This document shows positions 24,097-32,939 of a stretch of 47,921 bases of DNA, piece after piece. The DNA is taken from positions 1 through 47,921 of the forward strand of contig CAYRIY010000015.1 of assembly GCA_964424335.1 (NCBI GenBank). The letters are read 5' to 3'. The notes beneath the pieces are model-generated. The model did not search any database. It worked only from the letters and a program-made list of their open reading frames with translations, and was not told the DNA's origin. A program made the position numbers and the translations under genes. Origin of the DNA: CAYRIY01 sp964424335 (GTDB taxonomy: Bacteria > Bacillota > Limnochordia > DTU080 > RSA5). Every line of letters begins with the position of its first letter. The stretch's first letter is position 1.

Positions 24097-24789
24097 TCAG
24101 TGGCTCTGCGTGGTCGAAGGCGAGGGACGATCAACCTCAGACCCCACGATGACAAGGGCCATGCCGCTTGCAAGCGAAAGGCTCGCCGGCTTATGGGTAA
24201 ACTCGTTGCTCACAAAACGCGTATCGCCGATCACGAGATCGGCGCCGGAAACCTCCCAACGCAAACCCTGCAAGACGAGGCTGCGACAGGTGGTGGTAAG
24301 CGGCAAAATGGAGAGTGAATGCCCGGGAGGGGCCTCGAGGGCGAGATGATCCAGGAGCAGGTAGACACTTTGGCGCCCGTCAGTGACGACGCCGGTCGCT
24401 CCCGCCCGGTGTATGAGGTAGAGCAAATGAGCGTTGGCTAGGGAGTGATCCAAGCGACTGCCGATCCCACCGGCGATCAGGATATAGTTTGCGCCTCGGG
24501 CAAGCGCCCACTCGACGGCGAGCTGCGAGTCTGTCTTATCCTTGTCCTCAGGAAACGTGAGGGTCGGCGCCTTGGCCAACCGACTCCTCACGCCTGGGTC
24601 GATCGAATCCATGTCGCCCAGGAGCACAGTAGGCTCCATGCCAAGGTCCAAGGCATGCTTCGCGCCGGAGTCCGCCAAAATGACGTACTCCCAAGGACCG
24701 CCAAGGAGGCGGCGCTCGCCGCCTCCCTTTACGAGGTCGCCGCCGGCAAAGATGATGGCCCGCCTGAGACTTTTTGGGTCGGCGCTCAA
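24097..24789 (-). CDS. thiN: Thiamine pyrophosphokinase
   Basis: A 230-residue thiamine diphosphokinase that converts thiamine to the active cofactor with ATP. The acidic catalytic motifs are clear: LADSGAKHAL near residue 35, LLGDMDSID near 53, and PEDKDKTDSQLAVEWAL near 75; IAGGIGSRLDHSLAN follows near 100. The TTG start at 24789 overlaps the ThiZ-like stop (TTGA). It closes the TPP-riboswitch operon, linking precursor uptake with cofactor formation. No terminator is visible in the 160 bases downstream. Confidence 0.94.
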   Translation of the reverse strand: MSADPKSLRRAIIFAGGDLVKGGGERRLLGGPWEYVILADSGAKHALDLGMEPTVLLGDMDSIDPGVRSRLAKAPTLTFPEDKDKTDSQLAVEWALARGANYILIAGGIGSRLDHSLANAHLLYLIHRAGATGVVTDGRQSVYLLLDHLALEAPPGHSLSILPLTTTCRSLVLQGLRWEVSGADLVIGDTRFVSNEFTHKPASLSLASGMALVIVGSEVDRPSPSTTQSH

Positions 24790-25574
24790 GCTGTTTCAGC
24801 TCCCCTTCGAGGAATCGGCGGCTCTGCATCGAGAAGTTCGAGGATCTCGGCCTTTTGAGCGACAAAGTCGGGGTCGACCACGCTCCTTGGCCAAGAGAGC
24901 GACACATCAAGTTCCGCGATCACCCGAGCCGGCCTCGGGCTGAGCACGACGACGCGATCGGCCAGGATGAGCGCCTCCTCGACATCGTGGGTGATCAACA
25001 ACACGGTGCTCCCGAGCTCGCCCCTTAGTTCGGCGAGCCACGACTGCATCGAGCGGCGCGTGTACGCGTCGAGTGCGCCAAAGGGTTCATCGAGAGCGAC
25101 GATCTCGCGCCGGGCGGCAAACGTTCGCAGCAGCGCCGCTCGCTGTCGCATTCCACCCGAGAGCTGCGTGGGATACGCCTCTTCAAAGCCTTCGAGGCCA
25201 AAGAGGCGAAAGAGCGGTCGCACGATTTCCTTCGCTTCCTTCCTCGAGGCCCCTTTCACCTCGAGCGGCAAGATCACGTTGTCAATCACGCGCCGCCACG
25301 GAAAGAGAAGATCCTCTTGGGGCATGTAGGCGACCGCTCCCGTCAGACTGGTCGGCTCCTCCCCATCGATCTCGACCGTGCCTTCATCAGGCTCTGCAAG
25401 GCCGCAGATGATTTCAAAGAGCGTACTCTTGCCGCAGCCGCTCGGTCCAATGACGGCGAGGAGTTCCCCGCCACGCACGGAGAGGTCGACGCCCGCCAGC
25501 ACCTCGAGCCGGCGAGCGCCATGGGAGAAGCTCTTGTGAATGTTCCTAGCCGAGAGCTTCGGTGGGCGATTCAT
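24786..25574 (-). CDS. thiZ: ABC transporter ATPase for thiamine precursor (ThiZ-like)
   Basis: A 262-residue ATPase of the nitrate/sulfonate/taurine family: Walker A AVIGPSGCGKST, Q-loop YMPQEDLLFPWR, signature LSGGMRQR, Walker B IVALDEPFGALD and switch LLITHDVEEAL. ATG at 25574 is used because GAGGGAA precedes it; the open frame to 25694 lies within the upstream gene. It would power the ThiX/ThiY importer. Confidence 0.92.
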   Translation of the reverse strand: MNRPPKLSARNIHKSFSHGARRLEVLAGVDLSVRGGELLAVIGPSGCGKSTLFEIICGLAEPDEGTVEIDGEEPTSLTGAVAYMPQEDLLFPWRRVIDNVILPLEVKGASRKEAKEIVRPLFRLFGLEGFEEAYPTQLSGGMRQRAALLRTFAARREIVALDEPFGALDAYTRRSMQSWLAELRGELGSTVLLITHDVEEALILADRVVVLSPRPARVIAELDVSLSWPRSVVDPDFVAQKAEILELLDAEPPIPRRGAETA

Positions 25575-25585
25575 GGTCCATTCCC

Positions 25586-26590
25586 TCAATCCTCGCCCAA
25601 ACTCGGCAAGAACTCGTTCGTAAAGCTGGCATCCGCGTCGAATGCACTTTCGATCAGGCCGTTCGCGTACATCCAGTCGCCAAATCGCTGCCAAACTTCA
25701 CGCTTTTGCACGCCAAACGCCGGGGCATCCGCAATGTAGCGGGGGCTCAGCCACTTCTGGCTCTCGATGACGAGCTCCGGATCGTTCTCAGGGGCGTACC
25801 TCAGCAGCACGCGGGCCGCCTCCTCCGGGTTGGCTGCGGCAAACTCGTACCCCTTGACCGTCGCCCGGACAAAGCCGCGTACGAGCTCGGGATCCCGCTC
25901 GATCAGCGACTCCGAGGTAATCAAGATCGGCGTGTAATAGTCGGGCACGCTGTCGAAGTAATCCTCCATCATGACGATGTCGAGATCGATGCCGCGCAGT
26001 TCGGCCTCAATGCCTTGCCAGCCGTAGTAGATCCACGTGAAGTCGATGTCCCGCTCGAGCGCCGTCATGACGTCCATACTCCCCGGAATCCCGACAAACC
26101 GCACATTGTCGACGTCGGCCCCGTCGGCCGCCATCATCCCGCTCAGAATGGCGCGCTCGATGGGTAGGCCCCACCCACCAAACCGTTTCCCAGCAAAGTC
26201 TGCTGCGCGCTCGATCCCTCGACCGATCGAAGCAAATCCAGACGTGTTGTGTTGTAAGATGGCGGCGATGGACACCGCGGGGACGCCTTCGGTGCGGGCG
26301 CTCGTCAAGAACTCCTGAAAGCTCACGCCAAACTGTGCCCGGCCCGCGGCCACAAGGGCGATCACGTTGGTGTCGACGCCCGGCGTGACGACGCTGAGGT
26401 CGATGCCTTCTTCCTCGTACCACCCTTTGTCGAGGGCGACGTAGATTCCCGTGTGGTTTGTATTTGGCGTCCAGTCGAGCTGCAAGACAGCTCGCTTCGC
26501 CGCCCCGTGGCCGAGCGTTGACGCGGCCAACACGAGCAGCAAAGCAACTAGAACAACCAACCGCATTCGAGAAGCAATCCGATATGTCAA
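25586..26590 (-). CDS. thiY: Thiamine-precursor binding protein, NMT1/THI5-like (ThiY-like)
   Basis: A 334-residue exported binding protein. Residues about 8-31 are a Sec signal (RLVVLVALLLVLAASTLGHG) without a lipobox. LDWTPNTNHTGIYVALDKGW is the hallmark of the NMT1/THI5-like family that binds formylaminopyrimidine or related HMP precursors. GVDTNVIALVAAGRAQFGVS and DFTWIYYGWQGIE line the site. TTG at 26590 follows AAAGGGG; a TTG two codons earlier is possible. It lies between the permease and ATPase genes. Confidence 0.92.
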   Translation of the reverse strand: MTYRIASRMRLVVLVALLLVLAASTLGHGAAKRAVLQLDWTPNTNHTGIYVALDKGWYEEEGIDLSVVTPGVDTNVIALVAAGRAQFGVSFQEFLTSARTEGVPAVSIAAILQHNTSGFASIGRGIERAADFAGKRFGGWGLPIERAILSGMMAADGADVDNVRFVGIPGSMDVMTALERDIDFTWIYYGWQGIEAELRGIDLDIVMMEDYFDSVPDYYTPILITSESLIERDPELVRGFVRATVKGYEFAAANPEEAARVLLRYAPENDPELVIESQKWLSPRYIADAPAFGVQKREVWQRFGDWMYANGLIESAFDADASFTNEFLPSLGED

Positions 26591-26612
26591 GGTCAATCCC
26601 CTTTCTTAACGC

Positions 26613-27488
26613 TTAACGATCGTGGTTCAGGCTCCGCTCGCCGCGAGCCGTGATGTGGCGCTCCCATGGAAGCAGCAGTCGTCGCAAGGCGCCGACGAGT
26701 AAGAACGCTGCAATCGAACAGAGCGTTACGACGAGAATTCCCGCAAACACGTGCTCCGTACGAAACGAGCGAGCGGAGCGGACGATGTACATGCCTAGGC
26801 CTCGATCCGAGCCTATCCACTCGGCAATTACCGCGCCCATCACGCCGTAGGTCGCAGCCACGCGCAGGCCCGTGAAAAAGCTCGCCATGGCAGAGGGCGC
26901 CTTGACCAGCCGAAACTGTTGAAATGGGCCGGCGCCCATCGCCTTGACGAGTTTGATCTTTTTGGGGTCGGCGCCGTCAAGTCCGTCGACCACCGCGACC
27001 GCCACCGGAAAGAAGCAGGCAATCGCGACGATCAGCAACTTGGGGAAGATGCCGTACCCGAACCAAATCACGAGAAGCGGCGCTAGGACGATCGCAGGGA
27101 CCGTTTGAGAGGCGACCAAGAGCGGGTAGAGGACCGCCCGAGCGAAGCTCGAGAAGTGAACGAGCCCGCCGATCACAATTCCGGCGCTCACGGCCATTGC
27201 CAGTCCAAGCCCCGCCTCCAAGAGTGTCCACGGCGTGTGCTCGAGAAATAGGGGCGCCGCCCCCTCCACGAGCGCGCCCACGACTTGAGACGGCCGGGGA
27301 AGCAGGTACTTGGGAACGTCGAAATATCGCGCCGATAGCTCCCAAAGGGCGATTAGGCCCGTGACGAATACGATCGCGGGCCAGCCTTCCCACAGCCCGG
27401 CGCGCCGGCTCCTGTCCGAGCGACCCAGCGTGGCGCCGGTCGAGCTCGGCGGCGACGCTTCCTTTCGCACCTGCAATCCCCAGGACAT
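26613..27488 (-). CDS. thiX: ABC permease for thiamine precursor (ThiX-like)
   Basis: A 291-residue integral membrane protein of the BPD/SsuC type with about six helices (for example GWPAIVFVTGLIALWELSA and AVSAGIVIGGLVH) and the ATPase-coupling loop IKLVKAMGAGPFQQFRLVKAP near residue 190. ATG at 27488 overlaps the preceding stop (TGATG), so translation is coupled to the thiamine-binding protein gene. Confidence 0.92.
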   Translation of the reverse strand: MSWGLQVRKEASPPSSTGATLGRSDRSRRAGLWEGWPAIVFVTGLIALWELSARYFDVPKYLLPRPSQVVGALVEGAAPLFLEHTPWTLLEAGLGLAMAVSAGIVIGGLVHFSSFARAVLYPLLVASQTVPAIVLAPLLVIWFGYGIFPKLLIVAIACFFPVAVAVVDGLDGADPKKIKLVKAMGAGPFQQFRLVKAPSAMASFFTGLRVAATYGVMGAVIAEWIGSDRGLGMYIVRSARSFRTEHVFAGILVVTLCSIAAFLLVGALRRLLLPWERHITARGERSLNHDR

Positions 27489-27787
27489 CAGTGGCCCTTG
27501 CTCCTGTACTTGGCGACCTTCTCCTCGGCGGGGTCCAGATCTTCGGAGGAGTACAGCTTGATGAGCGTCATGCCTTTGCCGCCGTGCTTTATAATCGCCT
27601 CGTGCGCCGCTTTGGCCGCTTCCCACAACTGGTCGAGCGGTCCTTCGACCACCGTCTCCATCGGGCACACCGTATACTTCAGCCCGGTCTTATCAATCGC
27701 CGCGATCGCCTCGTCAACGACGCGGTACGTCTCTTCCTTTGAGCCGCCGCCTCGAGGCAGACACTGAATTGCCATCGCTGATTTCAT
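27488..27787 (-). CDS. MTH1187-family thiamine-binding protein
   Basis: A 99-residue protein of the YqgV/MTH1187 (Thiamine_BP) family: MAIQCLPRGGGSKEETYRVV at the start, then GLKYTVCPMETVVEG and AHEAIIKHGGKGMTLIKLYS. Members bind thiamine or HMP and often accompany ThiXYZ. ATG at 27787 has AAGGGAG 12 bases upstream. First gene after the TPP riboswitch. Confidence 0.9.
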   Translation of the reverse strand: MKSAMAIQCLPRGGGSKEETYRVVDEAIAAIDKTGLKYTVCPMETVVEGPLDQLWEAAKAAHEAIIKHGGKGMTLIKLYSSEDLDPAEEKVAKYRSKGH

Positions 27788-27868
27788 CTTGATTGCCACT
27801 CCCTTACATCTTGGTTGGCGCCCCCCACCATGCCGGCGCGAACCCGCGCTCGGCAAGCCCAAGGAGAA

Positions 27869-27907
27869 CAAAAAAGCCGTCTCCTTCGGCGGAAAGCCGG
27901 AGACGGC
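27869..27907 (-). terminator. Riboswitch-linked intrinsic terminator
   Basis: On the minus strand a 9-bp stem (27899-27907 with 27876-27884, GCCGTCTCC and complement) is followed by a run of six T. It lies directly after the TPP aptamer and before the first gene, so thiamine diphosphate would cause early termination. Confidence 0.9.
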
Positions 27908-27929
27908 CATAAAGCGAGAGTGGCTTATT

Positions 27930-28014
27930 CCCTGCGCCGGCATTACCCGGATCAGGTTCAAAGGGTCGACGGTTGACGTTACCGTCCTCTCAGCCGGGCC
28001 TACCCAGCTCCCCT
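27930..28014 (-). ncRNA. TPP riboswitch (THI box)
   Basis: The minus strand shows the conserved aptamer blocks in order: GGGGAGCTGGGTAGGCCCGG, CTGAGAGGA, ACCCTTTGAACCTGATCCGG and GTAATGCCGGCGCAGGGA. These match the universal thiamine-diphosphate aptamer. It controls the five-gene thiamine operon through the terminator just downstream. Confidence 0.96.
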
Positions 28015-28081
28015 GTTTTAGTTTGTGGAGTTTGCGCTTCCAGTCTATCCCAACAAAATTCCAAATGTCAAGCCGGCGCCC

Positions 28082-29164
28082 TCAAGGGTTGATCAAGACC
28101 TCTTCCCCGTCCGGAGCCAGGTACGCCTGGAACACCTTCGCCATTTCGAGCGCCATCGTCAAGTCGGCCCGATCGAGTGGGCGCCCCTCGAGCACGCACT
28201 GGGCGAAATGTCGCACTTCCTGTGCGTACCCGAGCGTGAAGAGATTCTTGTTGTACAGTTGTCCCAGTGAAAACTCAGGAGTCCACACAAGCGGCGCCTG
28301 GTCGTCGGGGACGAGGAAACTGGGCGCGCGTCCGTATGCGCCGCGGGAGCCCGGACGGTAGTAGGTCAGGTTTACCCCGTTGTCGACCACGAGATTGGCG
28401 CCTTCCCCGATTACCTCGACGCGCTCTAAGGGGCTTGTGCCGCTTTGGCCCGACGTGAGGTGCAGTGTGCCGATGCCGCCATTCACAAACTGTATCAGCG
28501 TAATCGTGGCGCCGCGCCTCGATTCTCGCATGAATCGAATTGAGCGAAACGGTCCGCCGAGGTAGTAGAGGATGGACATCGGGTGGACGATGTGGTCCAA
28601 AAATCCGATCATCCGCCGGCCGTCCGAGCGCTGCTCATACGGGGGCAGCCCTTGCGGGTACCTGCCGTAACAAGACGTAAACGCTCCAAACTCCGGCCGC
28701 GCCATGATCTCCTTGGCCTTGGCGATCGCCGGGAAAAAAATCTTTTTGTACCCGACCATCACAAGTTTGCCCGCCTGATCCGAAAGGCGCATGAGCTCCT
28801 CGATCCGTTCCGGCCGGCCTGACTGGGGCTTTTCCATCCACACGTGGACGCCCGCGTTGAGGGCGTCCACGGCGATGTTCGTACTTTGCGGCTCGCCCTC
28901 CGAATCGTAGCTCGTCACGATAAAGACGGCGTCGAGGCGCTCCTTTTCCAGCAACTCTCGGTGGTCTGCGTAGGCTCGCTCCGCGCCGAACTGGCGAGCA
29001 TACGCCTTTGCCCGTTCGATGTCGAAGTCGCACACGGCGACTAAGTCAATGGGCGCATACTGAAAGGTGGGCAGGACGTTGCGGAACGAGTGCCCGCCGC
29101 ATCCGATGTAACCGACCTTGATCCGCTGCTCATACTCGTGCCTGTACTTGACGTTTTGATCCAC
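28082..29164 (-). CDS. Gfo/Idh/MocA family oxidoreductase
   Basis: A 360-residue NAD(P)-dependent dehydrogenase acting on sugars, inositols or derivatives. The Rossmann fold begins KVGYIGCGGHSFRNVL near residue 16, and the catalytic Lys is in VWMEKPQSG near residue 107. HIVHPMSILYYLGG near 200 supplies the usual His. GTG at 29164 follows CGGAGG. It is preceded on the same strand by a cupin gene 136 bases upstream; a shared sugar pathway is possible but unproven. Confidence 0.92.
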   Translation of the reverse strand: MDQNVKYRHEYEQRIKVGYIGCGGHSFRNVLPTFQYAPIDLVAVCDFDIERAKAYARQFGAERAYADHRELLEKERLDAVFIVTSYDSEGEPQSTNIAVDALNAGVHVWMEKPQSGRPERIEELMRLSDQAGKLVMVGYKKIFFPAIAKAKEIMARPEFGAFTSCYGRYPQGLPPYEQRSDGRRMIGFLDHIVHPMSILYYLGGPFRSIRFMRESRRGATITLIQFVNGGIGTLHLTSGQSGTSPLERVEVIGEGANLVVDNGVNLTYYRPGSRGAYGRAPSFLVPDDQAPLVWTPEFSLGQLYNKNLFTLGYAQEVRHFAQCVLEGRPLDRADLTMALEMAKVFQAYLAPDGEEVLINP

Positions 29165-29185
29165 TGATGAGCCTCCGTTTCGCCT

Positions 29186-29196
29186 TTATGACATAA
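29186..29196. promoter_or_regulatory. 11-bp palindrome before the Gfo/Idh gene
   Basis: TTATGACATAA is a perfect dyad about its central base, 22 bases upstream of the GTG start, so it could be an operator. No regulator is adjacent. Confidence 0.3.
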
Positions 29197-29299
29197 GAGA
29201 TCGGATGACTTGGATCACGAGTCGTTGGATAAGAGTCTACGACGCTTCTGCCGCCGCCCGCACGGCCACGCCCTTGGAGATTTAGCCTGCAGAAAAGGG

Positions 29300-29659
29300 T
29301 TACAGTCCTTCGCCCACGGTCTGGCGGTCCGGGGACGAGTAGACGATCACCATCTCGACAGGCGTGGAGCCGGTGTTGACCGCATGGTGCCAAGCGTTTT
29401 GGGGGATGCGAAGCATGTCCCCGGCCCTGAGATGAACCGTCTCGTCGCCCAGACTGTGGTCGCACTCGCCTTTCATGACGAAAATGTACTCCTCACAGTT
29501 TGGGTGGTAATGGCGCGGGTTTTGCTTCCCCGCCTCGATGGTGACGACGCCAAAGGTCATCTGTGCCTCGGGGTCGATCTTGCTGTTGCAAAGCCAGGTG
29601 ATCTCCCCCCAATCAAAGGGCGCTTTGGGGCCTTGTGACGTGTTGGTGATGGTAGGCAA
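29300..29659 (-). CDS. Cupin domain-containing protein
   Basis: A 119-residue single-domain cupin. Metal-binding motif 1 reads PRHYHPNCEEYIFVMKGE near residue 50 and motif 2 PQNAWHHAVNTG near residue 87. TTG at 29659 has GGAGG 9 bases upstream. Small cupins of this kind are sugar isomerases, dioxygenases or binding proteins; the reaction is not assigned. Same strand as the Gfo/Idh gene. Confidence 0.88.
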   Translation of the reverse strand: MPTITNTSQGPKAPFDWGEITWLCNSKIDPEAQMTFGVVTIEAGKQNPRHYHPNCEEYIFVMKGECDHSLGDETVHLRAGDMLRIPQNAWHHAVNTGSTPVEMVIVYSSPDRQTVGEGL

Positions 29660-29789
29660 GATTCATTTCCTCCCTGCATATCGGCAAAAGCCTTTCGCAA
29701 GTCCTCTGATATCTTATGTACTTGCTCAAGGGCGCCGAAATTCCTTCATCGACGCGGCAAGTTTGTCGCGCGCACGCCACATCACGGGA

Positions 29790-29811
29790 GCCCGAGCTTC
29801 AGCGCTCGGGC
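29790..29811. other. GC-rich hairpin downstream of ogt
   Basis: GCCCGAGC (29790-29797) pairs with GCTCGGGC (29804-29811) over a six-base loop, 4 bases past the ogt stop. No T-run is present, so it is at best a weak terminator. Confidence 0.4.
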
Positions 29812-29814
29812 ACG

Positions 29815-30345
29815 TCACCGGGGCAGCGGAGGCCGGTTTGCCAAGTCAGTGACGCCTTCGAGCTCAAGTAAGCGACGTTTGGAGGCAACGCCGCCTGCGC
29901 CGCTGTACCCTCCGATCGTGCCATCGCTTGCGATCACCCGATGGCATGGGACGATGATGCCTATGGGATTGTTGCCGAGCGCGGTCCCGACCGCACGCGC
30001 CGCCCCGGGCTTTCCGATCCGTTCGGCAACTTCTTTGTAGCTCAGGACCATTCCATAAGGGATTTGGCACGTCGCCTCGAGCACCGAGCGCTGAAAGGAA
30101 GAGAGCCTAGACAGGTCGATCTCGACGTCAAATGCGCTCCGCTCGCCGGCAAAGTACTCGTCGAGCTGACGGACGACAGGCCTAAGCGAGCCGCGGTCAA
30201 AGATCGGAACGCCCAAGCTCTCGATCTCACGGTGAAAATCCCGCTCATCGTCCCCGTACGAGAGCACGACGAGTCGGCCCCCTATGGCCGCCACAAAGAT
30301 GGAGCCCAGGGGTGATTTTGATTGGGTCCAAATAACCTCGCGCAT
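29815..30345 (-). CDS. ogt: Methylated-DNA--protein-cysteine S-methyltransferase
   Basis: A 176-residue suicide repair protein that removes O6-alkyl groups from guanine. The acceptor cysteine lies in GIIVPCHRVIASDG near residue 133, the DNA-binding part is FQRSVLEATCQIPYGMVLSY, and the closing motif is GGYSGAGGVASKRRLLELEG. The regulatory Ada N-terminal domain is absent. It is divergent from zwf across 147 bases. Confidence 0.95.
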   Translation of the reverse strand: MREVIWTQSKSPLGSIFVAAIGGRLVVLSYGDDERDFHREIESLGVPIFDRGSLRPVVRQLDEYFAGERSAFDVEIDLSRLSSFQRSVLEATCQIPYGMVLSYKEVAERIGKPGAARAVGTALGNNPIGIIVPCHRVIASDGTIGGYSGAGGVASKRRLLELEGVTDLANRPPLPR

Positions 30346-30492
30346 CAGTACCCTCTATTTTGGGCAAAAATGGCACTGCCAGTGAAAAAATTCTCCTAAG
30401 GAGGCCTCCGGCCTGCAACGCCGAAACCTTTCGAGACCACTTATTCAAATGCTATTTTTCGTTTCACACGGGAACGGAGGACCTAGAGAAGA

Positions 30493-32058
30493 GTGTCGCA
30501 ACATTCGCAGGAGAAGAGCTTTGCCGGCAGCCCGGCATCGCAGGGCGCCAAGCGAACGCTCGAGCCTTTGACGATCGTCATATTTGGGGCCAGCGGCGAC
30601 CTTACCGACCGCAAACTGATGCCGGCCCTTTACCACCTTGCAGAGGGCGGCCAACTGCCCGAGGATTACCTCATCGTCGGGGTAGCTCGGCGGGATTGGT
30701 CAAACGAGTTTTTGCGCGAGCAAATGTACAACGCGGTCAGGGAAGGGGTCGCTCCTCAGCCCATCGACGAAGACCTCTGGCAGGATTTTGCCAAGCGCCT
30801 CTTTTACGTGCGCGGCGACGCCAAGGACCCGGATACCTTTGACAGACTAAACCAAGCGCTTGCCTCCATCGACGAGCAGTTCGGCGGGGCGCCGATGACC
30901 CACAACCGCATCTACTACCTCGCAACGCTCCCGAGCCTCTACCCCGAGCTGATCCAAAGCCTCGGCGAGCTCGAAAAGAGCCGCAAAGGCCAAGGCTGGG
31001 GCCGCATCATCATCGAAAAGCCCTTTGGCCGGGACCTCGATTCGGCAGTAGAGCTCAACAACTTGGTACGGCGCTATTTCGACGAATCGCAAGTGTTTCG
31101 CATCGACCATTACCTCGGCAAAGAGACCGTGCAAAACATATTGGTCTTTCGATTTGCCAACGGGATCTTCGAGCCTGTCTGGAACCGCCGCTACATCGAC
31201 AACATCCAGATCACGGTGAGCGAGAGCATCGGCGTCGGCCACCGGGGCGCGTACTACGAAGAGGCGGGCGCCATGCGGGACATGGTGCAAAACCACCTCC
31301 TGCAACTGCTTGCATTGACGGCGATGGAGCCGCCGGCATCATTTGCCGCAGACGCCGTCCGCAGCGAAAAGGTAAAAGTCCTTCAATCGATTCCGATCGC
31401 CGGTCCTGATAAACTCGTCCAGCAAACGGTGCGAGCGCAGTACGGACCCGGCGTGGTCGACGGAGAAGCGGTGGCGGGATACTTGAGCGAACCCAACGTC
31501 TCGCCCAATTCAAAGACCGAGACGTTTGCCGCGCTCAAGCTCGACATCGACAACTGGCGTTGGGCCGGCGTCCCGTTCTTTCTTCAGACGGGCAAGCGGC
31601 TTCAGCGGCGCACATCGCAGATCACCATCTTTTTCAAGCGCCCGCCGTACCTGCCGTTTCAGCGGACGGCCGTCCCCGACCTGAAACCCAACTGCCTCAT
31701 CCTCCACATCCAGCCGGAGCAGGGCGTCACGCTCTCACTCGGCGCCAAGGTGCCAGGGCCGCACATTCGCATCCGCAACGTCGACATGGAGTTCATGTAC
31801 GAGCGCACGTTCAAGGAGCGGTCGCCCGACGCGTACGAGCACCTCTTGCTCGAGTCGATGGTGGGAGACGCCACCATGTTCACCCGTGGCGACGAGGTCG
31901 AGGCCGCGTGGAAACTCGTCACAGCGATTCAAAACGCATGGGAAGAAAAAGATGCCCCGATGGAGATGTATCGCGCCGGCTCGAGCGGGCCCAGAGCAAA
32001 GAACGGGCTCCTCGGCGATCCCGGACGATACTGGTGGGGAGACGAGCCCGGCGCTTAG
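30493..32058 (+). CDS. zwf: Glucose-6-phosphate 1-dehydrogenase
   Basis: A 521-residue enzyme that oxidises glucose 6-phosphate to 6-phosphogluconolactone and makes NADPH. IFGASGDLTDRKLMPALYHL binds the cofactor near residue 30, EKPFGRD follows near 175, and the active site RIDHYLGKETVQNIL is near residue 203. The GTG start at 30493 is preceded by GGAGG at a longish 12-base spacing. It is monocistronic; its stop codon sits in the loop of its own terminator. Confidence 0.97.
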   Translation: MSQHSQEKSFAGSPASQGAKRTLEPLTIVIFGASGDLTDRKLMPALYHLAEGGQLPEDYLIVGVARRDWSNEFLREQMYNAVREGVAPQPIDEDLWQDFAKRLFYVRGDAKDPDTFDRLNQALASIDEQFGGAPMTHNRIYYLATLPSLYPELIQSLGELEKSRKGQGWGRIIIEKPFGRDLDSAVELNNLVRRYFDESQVFRIDHYLGKETVQNILVFRFANGIFEPVWNRRYIDNIQITVSESIGVGHRGAYYEEAGAMRDMVQNHLLQLLALTAMEPPASFAADAVRSEKVKVLQSIPIAGPDKLVQQTVRAQYGPGVVDGEAVAGYLSEPNVSPNSKTETFAALKLDIDNWRWAGVPFFLQTGKRLQRRTSQITIFFKRPPYLPFQRTAVPDLKPNCLILHIQPEQGVTLSLGAKVPGPHIRIRNVDMEFMYERTFKERSPDAYEHLLLESMVGDATMFTRGDEVEAAWKLVTAIQNAWEEKDAPMEMYRAGSSGPRAKNGLLGDPGRYWWGDEPGA

Positions 32059-32072
32059 CGCCGGGCTTTTTT
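32045..32072 (+). terminator. Intrinsic terminator of zwf
   Basis: AGCCCGGCGC (32045-32054), loop TTA, GCGCCGGGCT (32058-32067), then TTTTT. The zwf stop (32056-32058) lies in the loop. Confidence 0.92.
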
Positions 32073-32092
32073 ATCGCATAGGCGCAAAACGA

Positions 32093-32839
32093 TCAGTCGG
32101 TCCGCTCAAACTGCACGATGGCTACGCCGGAGATCCCGCGCAGTTCACTCTCCACCTCGCGGCGCGTCGCAATATCCGCCCAAACGCCCTTGAGGCTCAC
32201 TTTGCCGTTTTTCACGGTCACGGAATCCAAGCGCTCCGGCCGCAGGTGGGCGTGACGTTTGAGCACGTGCGTCACCGCTCCCTCGAGGAGCGCGTCCTGC
32301 ACCTTTCGCCCGTAGATCGTGAGAAACACATTGTGGGCCCACTCCCATACGGCGTTGACGAGAAATCCGCCGATCACGACGCCAAAGGAGAGAATGGCAA
32401 CCAAAAACCCGGCGTCGCTCCCAGAAAAGATCAACGACAGACAGACGACCGCTCCGCCGATGGTTGCGAAGACGCCGTTCAACCCGAGCCTAAATGAGGC
32501 GATCTCCTTGTACCAGTCGATCCGGGCCGACACCCGCCGCAACCACGCGAGGACGATGCCGACGACACCTGTCCCCACCCAGTAGGGCCATACGGTCCCA
32601 AAGTCGAGGATCGCCGGGGCGGGGGTCATACTTGGCATCTGTGACGAACCGGCCATTGTCAGCAACCTATTGAGATAGACAATAACAAACACGGGAACCC
32701 ACACGAACAGCCCTGCCAAAAACCCGGAAATCAAAATGTAGGCGACGCTTCCGTGACCTACGATTACGTCTTTTGCGTCCATGCGGACGAGCCGGCCGTC
32801 GCCCTGGCCGACCTCAGCCCGCACAGGCGGCATACTCAT
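32093..32839 (-). CDS. Membrane protein with C-terminal BON domain
   Basis: About 248 residues. Four hydrophobic segments (for example VAYILISGFLAGLFVWVPVF, YWVGTGVVGIVLAWL and FLVAILSFGVVIGGFLV) place it in the membrane. The last 70 residues resemble a BON domain (DSVTVKNGKVSLKGVWADIA, then GISGVAIVQFE), a small fold that binds lipid or peptidoglycan-linked ligands. ATG at 32839 is preferred, with GGGGTG upstream; an ATG at 32857 is also in frame. It follows the GNAT remnant and fucosidase. Function unknown, perhaps an envelope-stress protein. Confidence 0.78.
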   Translation of the reverse strand: MSMPPVRAEVGQGDGRLVRMDAKDVIVGHGSVAYILISGFLAGLFVWVPVFVIVYLNRLLTMAGSSQMPSMTPAPAILDFGTVWPYWVGTGVVGIVLAWLRRVSARIDWYKEIASFRLGLNGVFATIGGAVVCLSLIFSGSDAGFLVAILSFGVVIGGFLVNAVWEWAHNVFLTIYGRKVQDALLEGAVTHVLKRHAHLRPERLDSVTVKNGKVSLKGVWADIATRREVESELRGISGVAIVQFERTD

Positions 32840-32939
32840 GGCTACGACACACCCCATTCACCAAGAAAGAATGATCTGGCTTTAGACTAACATTACGCTT
32901 TGACCTGCGATTCCCTTGTGTACGTCGACGCAAGGCAGC

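Noticed and set aside
29786..29852. A fourth REP-like element near the ogt 3' end
   Set aside because: GCCAAGTCAGTGACG resembles the right arm, but no matching left arm is present and the nearby hairpin has another sequence.
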